From positions 13,463 through 30,775 of the forward strand of contig DOTV01000035.1 in NCBI GenBank assembly GCA_003520925.1: a stretch of 17,313 nucleotides of DNA, given 5' to 3'. Shown in pieces: positions 15,267-17,313 of this stretch. The DNA comes from Bacteroidales bacterium (lineage in GTDB: Bacteria; Bacteroidota; Bacteroidia; Bacteroidales; VadinHA17). How positions within the stretch are numbered: the first letter of the stretch is position 1; every line of letters begins with the position of its first letter. A program made the position numbers and the translations under genes. Under the pieces are notes generated by a model that saw only the letters and a program-made list of their open reading frames with translations, was not told the DNA's origin and did not search any database.

Positions 15267-16787
15267 ATGAAAAATAGGAAAACACTTCTGATGATACTCG
15301 ACGGCTGGGGAATCGGTGATGGTTCAGTCGCAGATGTAATAAGCCATGTACCAACACCAAATCTCACTTATTTCAAGAACCATTATCCGAATTCAAGGCT
15401 GCATGCATCCGGAGAAGATGTCGGGTTGCCCGATGGTCAGATGGGGAATTCGGAAGTGGGACATCTGAACATAGGGGCAGGACGTGTGATCTACCAGGAC
15501 CTTGTAAAAATAAATAAGGAATGCAAGACAGGAGATATCAGGAAAAACAACGTCCTGACAGAAGCATTTTCGTATGCCCGCGATAAGGACGCACAGGTAC
15601 ATTTCTTCGGCCTTCTTTCCGACGGTGGGGTTCATTCGCTCGACAGACATCTCTATTCATTATGCGATATGACAATGGCTTATGGGCTGAAGAAGGTCTT
15701 TATACATGGATTTGGTGATGGACGGGATACAGATCCCAGGAGCGGAATCGGATATATGAAAAATCTGCTTGAACATCTGAAGACCTCGAATGGTAAAGTA
15801 GCCTCTTTTGTCGGAAGATATTATGCTATGGACCGCGATAAGCGGTGGGAAAGGATAAAGGAAGCCTATGACCTGATTGTTGACGGAAAAGGAGCCCCGG
15901 CAACTGATATTCTGGATGCCATGCAGAGATCCTACGATGAAGGTGTTACAGATGAATTCATGAAACCTGTCGTGGTTGTGGATTCAAAAGGCGAAGCAAT
16001 CGGAAAGTTAAAGCCGGGTGATGTGGTTGTGTTCTTCAACTTCAGGAACGACCGGGCAAAGGAGCTTACGATTGTACTTACACAGAAAGACCTGCCTGAA
16101 TATGGGATGAAAACCATGCCCCTTCACTATTGTACTATGACACCGTATGATGCCACTTTTAAGGGACTTCATATAATTTATCCCAAAGAGAACGCCGACA
16201 ATACAATAGGAGAGGTACTTGCAAACGCAGGAAAGACACAGCTCAGGATTGCGGAGACCGAGAAATACGCTCATGTTACATTCTTTTTTTCAGGAGGCCG
16301 GGAGGAAGTATTTAAAAATGAAGACAGGGTATTGATTCCTTCACCCAAAGTGGCAACATACGATCTTCAGCCGGAAATGAGCGCTTACGGGGTAAGGGAT
16401 GCCGTTATAAAAGCGATCAACTCTGAGAAGTACGATTTTATATGCCTTAACTTCGCCAATGGTGATATGGTTGGACATACCGGGGTATATGAAGCGATTG
16501 AAAAGGCTGTCGCCACTGTTGATGAATGTGCAGGAGCTGTTGCCAATGCTGCAAAAAGCAAGGGATACGATATCCTGATTATGGCCGACCATGGTAATGC
16601 CGACAAGGCTTTGAATGAAGACGGTACGCCAAATACAGCCCATTCCCTCAATCCCGTTCCAAGTATTCTGATAAGCGACGATTATAAAACAATCAAAGAA
16701 GGAATCCTCGCGGATGTCGCTCCAACCCTGCTTACAATCATGGGCGTTACGATCCCCGAAGAGATGACCGGAAAAGTGTTGGTTTAA
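15267..16787 (+). CDS. gpmI: 2,3-bisphosphoglycerate-independent phosphoglycerate mutase
   Basis: This Mn-dependent enzyme interconverts 3- and 2-phosphoglycerate in glycolysis and gluconeogenesis in the cytoplasm. It belongs to the alkaline phosphatase superfamily. The first metal-binding acid is in MILDGWG (9-15), and the phosphoserine nucleophile is Ser62 in GQMGNSEVGHLNIG (57-70). The GFGDGRDTDP and RYYAMDRDKRWER segments of the phosphotransferase domain follow, then FFNFRNDRAKE, and the metal ligands in NFANGDMVGHTG and MADHGNAD. The C-terminal NTAHSLNPVP is also family-typical. There are 506 residues, normal length, and no active-site residue appears to be missing. The ATG at 15267 places DGWG at the usual distance from the start. 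The next gene overlaps the stop by one base (TAATG), indicating coupling. Confidence 0.96.
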   Translation: MKNRKTLLMILDGWGIGDGSVADVISHVPTPNLTYFKNHYPNSRLHASGEDVGLPDGQMGNSEVGHLNIGAGRVIYQDLVKINKECKTGDIRKNNVLTEAFSYARDKDAQVHFFGLLSDGGVHSLDRHLYSLCDMTMAYGLKKVFIHGFGDGRDTDPRSGIGYMKNLLEHLKTSNGKVASFVGRYYAMDRDKRWERIKEAYDLIVDGKGAPATDILDAMQRSYDEGVTDEFMKPVVVVDSKGEAIGKLKPGDVVVFFNFRNDRAKELTIVLTQKDLPEYGMKTMPLHYCTMTPYDATFKGLHIIYPKENADNTIGEVLANAGKTQLRIAETEKYAHVTFFFSGGREEVFKNEDRVLIPSPKVATYDLQPEMSAYGVRDAVIKAINSEKYDFICLNFANGDMVGHTGVYEAIEKAVATVDECAGAVANAAKSKGYDILIMADHGNADKALNEDGTPNTAHSLNPVPSILISDDYKTIKEGILADVAPTLLTIMGVTIPEEMTGKVLV

Positions 16788-17313
16788 TGCTTCGTATTGG
16801 AGATACAATTTTCAGTTTCGATATTCTTGAAAAGAAATTCAGGTGTGATCTGCCAAATTGCCTTGGCAACTGCTGCCGCTATGGTGATTCAGGAGCTCCC
16901 TTGTCTGCTGAGGAGGTCGACACGCTTCAGCAGATATGGCCCGAGGTGAAACCATTTCTTAGACGTGAGGGTATTGAAGTGATTGAGGAAAAGGGGATGA
17001 GTGTAAAGGATTTTGAAAATGAAAATGTTACACCTTTGGTCGGGAATGAGGAGTGTGCTTATGCAATTCTTGATGGTGATGTTTTTATGTGCGGGATCGA
17101 AAAGGCTTTCAATGAAGGAAAGATTTCATTTCAAAAACCTGTATCATGTCATCTGTTCCCGGCAAGGATAAAGCAGTTTTCCGGGTTCAGGGCAGTAAAC
17201 TACCAGGAGCTTTCGATCTGCCATGCAGCTGTTGGAAGGGGTAAGGCAGAAGGTATTCATGTTTATGAGTTTCTTAAAGTCCCGTTAATACGGGCCTTGG
17301 GTGAAGAGACTTA
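16787..17313 (+). CDS. DUF3109-family cysteine-cluster protein (3' truncated by window)
   Basis: The gene begins at the ATG overlapping the gpmI stop and is open to the window end, giving 175 residues. The N-terminus MLRIGDTIFSFDILEKKFRC and the block CDLPNCLGNCCRYGDSGAPL (20-39) match the DUF3109 / YkgJ-like cysteine-cluster family as I know it from Bacteroidota. Eight cysteines are visible: 20, 25, 29, 30, 90, 102, 121 and 145. They include the SCHLFPAR segment (120-127) and ICH (144-146). The spacing suggests binding of zinc or an iron-sulfur cluster, but no biochemical role is established to my knowledge. Most of the family's length appears to be present, and only the C-terminus is missing. 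Linkage to gpmI may be simple cotranscription. Confidence 0.85.
   Translation, partial: MLRIGDTIFSFDILEKKFRCDLPNCLGNCCRYGDSGAPLSAEEVDTLQQIWPEVKPFLRREGIEVIEEKGMSVKDFENENVTPLVGNEECAYAILDGDVFMCGIEKAFNEGKISFQKPVSCHLFPARIKQFSGFRAVNYQELSICHAAVGRGKAEGIHVYEFLKVPLIRALGEET

Noticed and set aside
16341..16808. 155-residue open frame antisense to gpmI
   Set aside because: It lies opposite the conserved gpmI active-site region and has no family resemblance.

Overview
The window reads as chromosomal DNA of a Bacteroidota bacterium, probably class Bacteroidia. I infer this from a DUF3109 protein, a Bacteroidota-style topoisomerase IV pair, a membrane-anchored MutS-like ATPase, scarce Shine-Dalgarno sites, a TAnnTTTG-type -7 box before parE, and palindromic intergenic repeats of kinds I associate with environmental Bacteroidota. 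Every supportable gene is on the + strand. No tRNA, rRNA, CRISPR array, integrase or intact insertion sequence was seen.

Layout. The window opens inside the 3' end of a PAP2-family membrane phosphatase gene whose last codons run into a double-hairpin repeat (207-271). Lipoate-protein ligase lplA starts 15 nt after it. A second, longer imperfect palindrome (1294-1396) separates lplA from a tight cluster: plsC acyltransferase, an unrecognised Rossmann-like protein, and a MutS-family ATPase with transmembrane segments. After 184 bp come parE, parC (topoisomerase IV) and aroK (shikimate kinase), closely packed. Next is a two-gene module at 10027-14889: a HEAT-repeat protein with what looks like a degenerate cyclic-nucleotide-binding fold at its end, then an nSTAND NTPase with a membrane segment, a coiled coil and a seven-repeat WD40 propeller. 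A 377-bp gap holds a composite repeat in which one palindrome appears nested inside another. The window ends with gpmI (phosphoglycerate mutase), overlapping by one base a DUF3109 cysteine-cluster gene that runs off the end.

How they fit together. Most genes are housekeeping: lipoylation, phospholipid synthesis, chromosome decatenation, aromatic biosynthesis and glycolysis. The least explained part is the HEAT/nSTAND-WD40 pair. If its single membrane segment is real, the NTPase would be cytoplasmic and the propeller with its two-cysteine tail periplasmic, which suggests a transmembrane sensor-switch. Its role (stress, envelope or phage sensing) cannot be settled from sequence alone. The other points of interest are the MutS-like protein with predicted membrane hairpins and the three unrelated palindromic repeat families, one of which carries an apparent repeat-in-repeat insertion.
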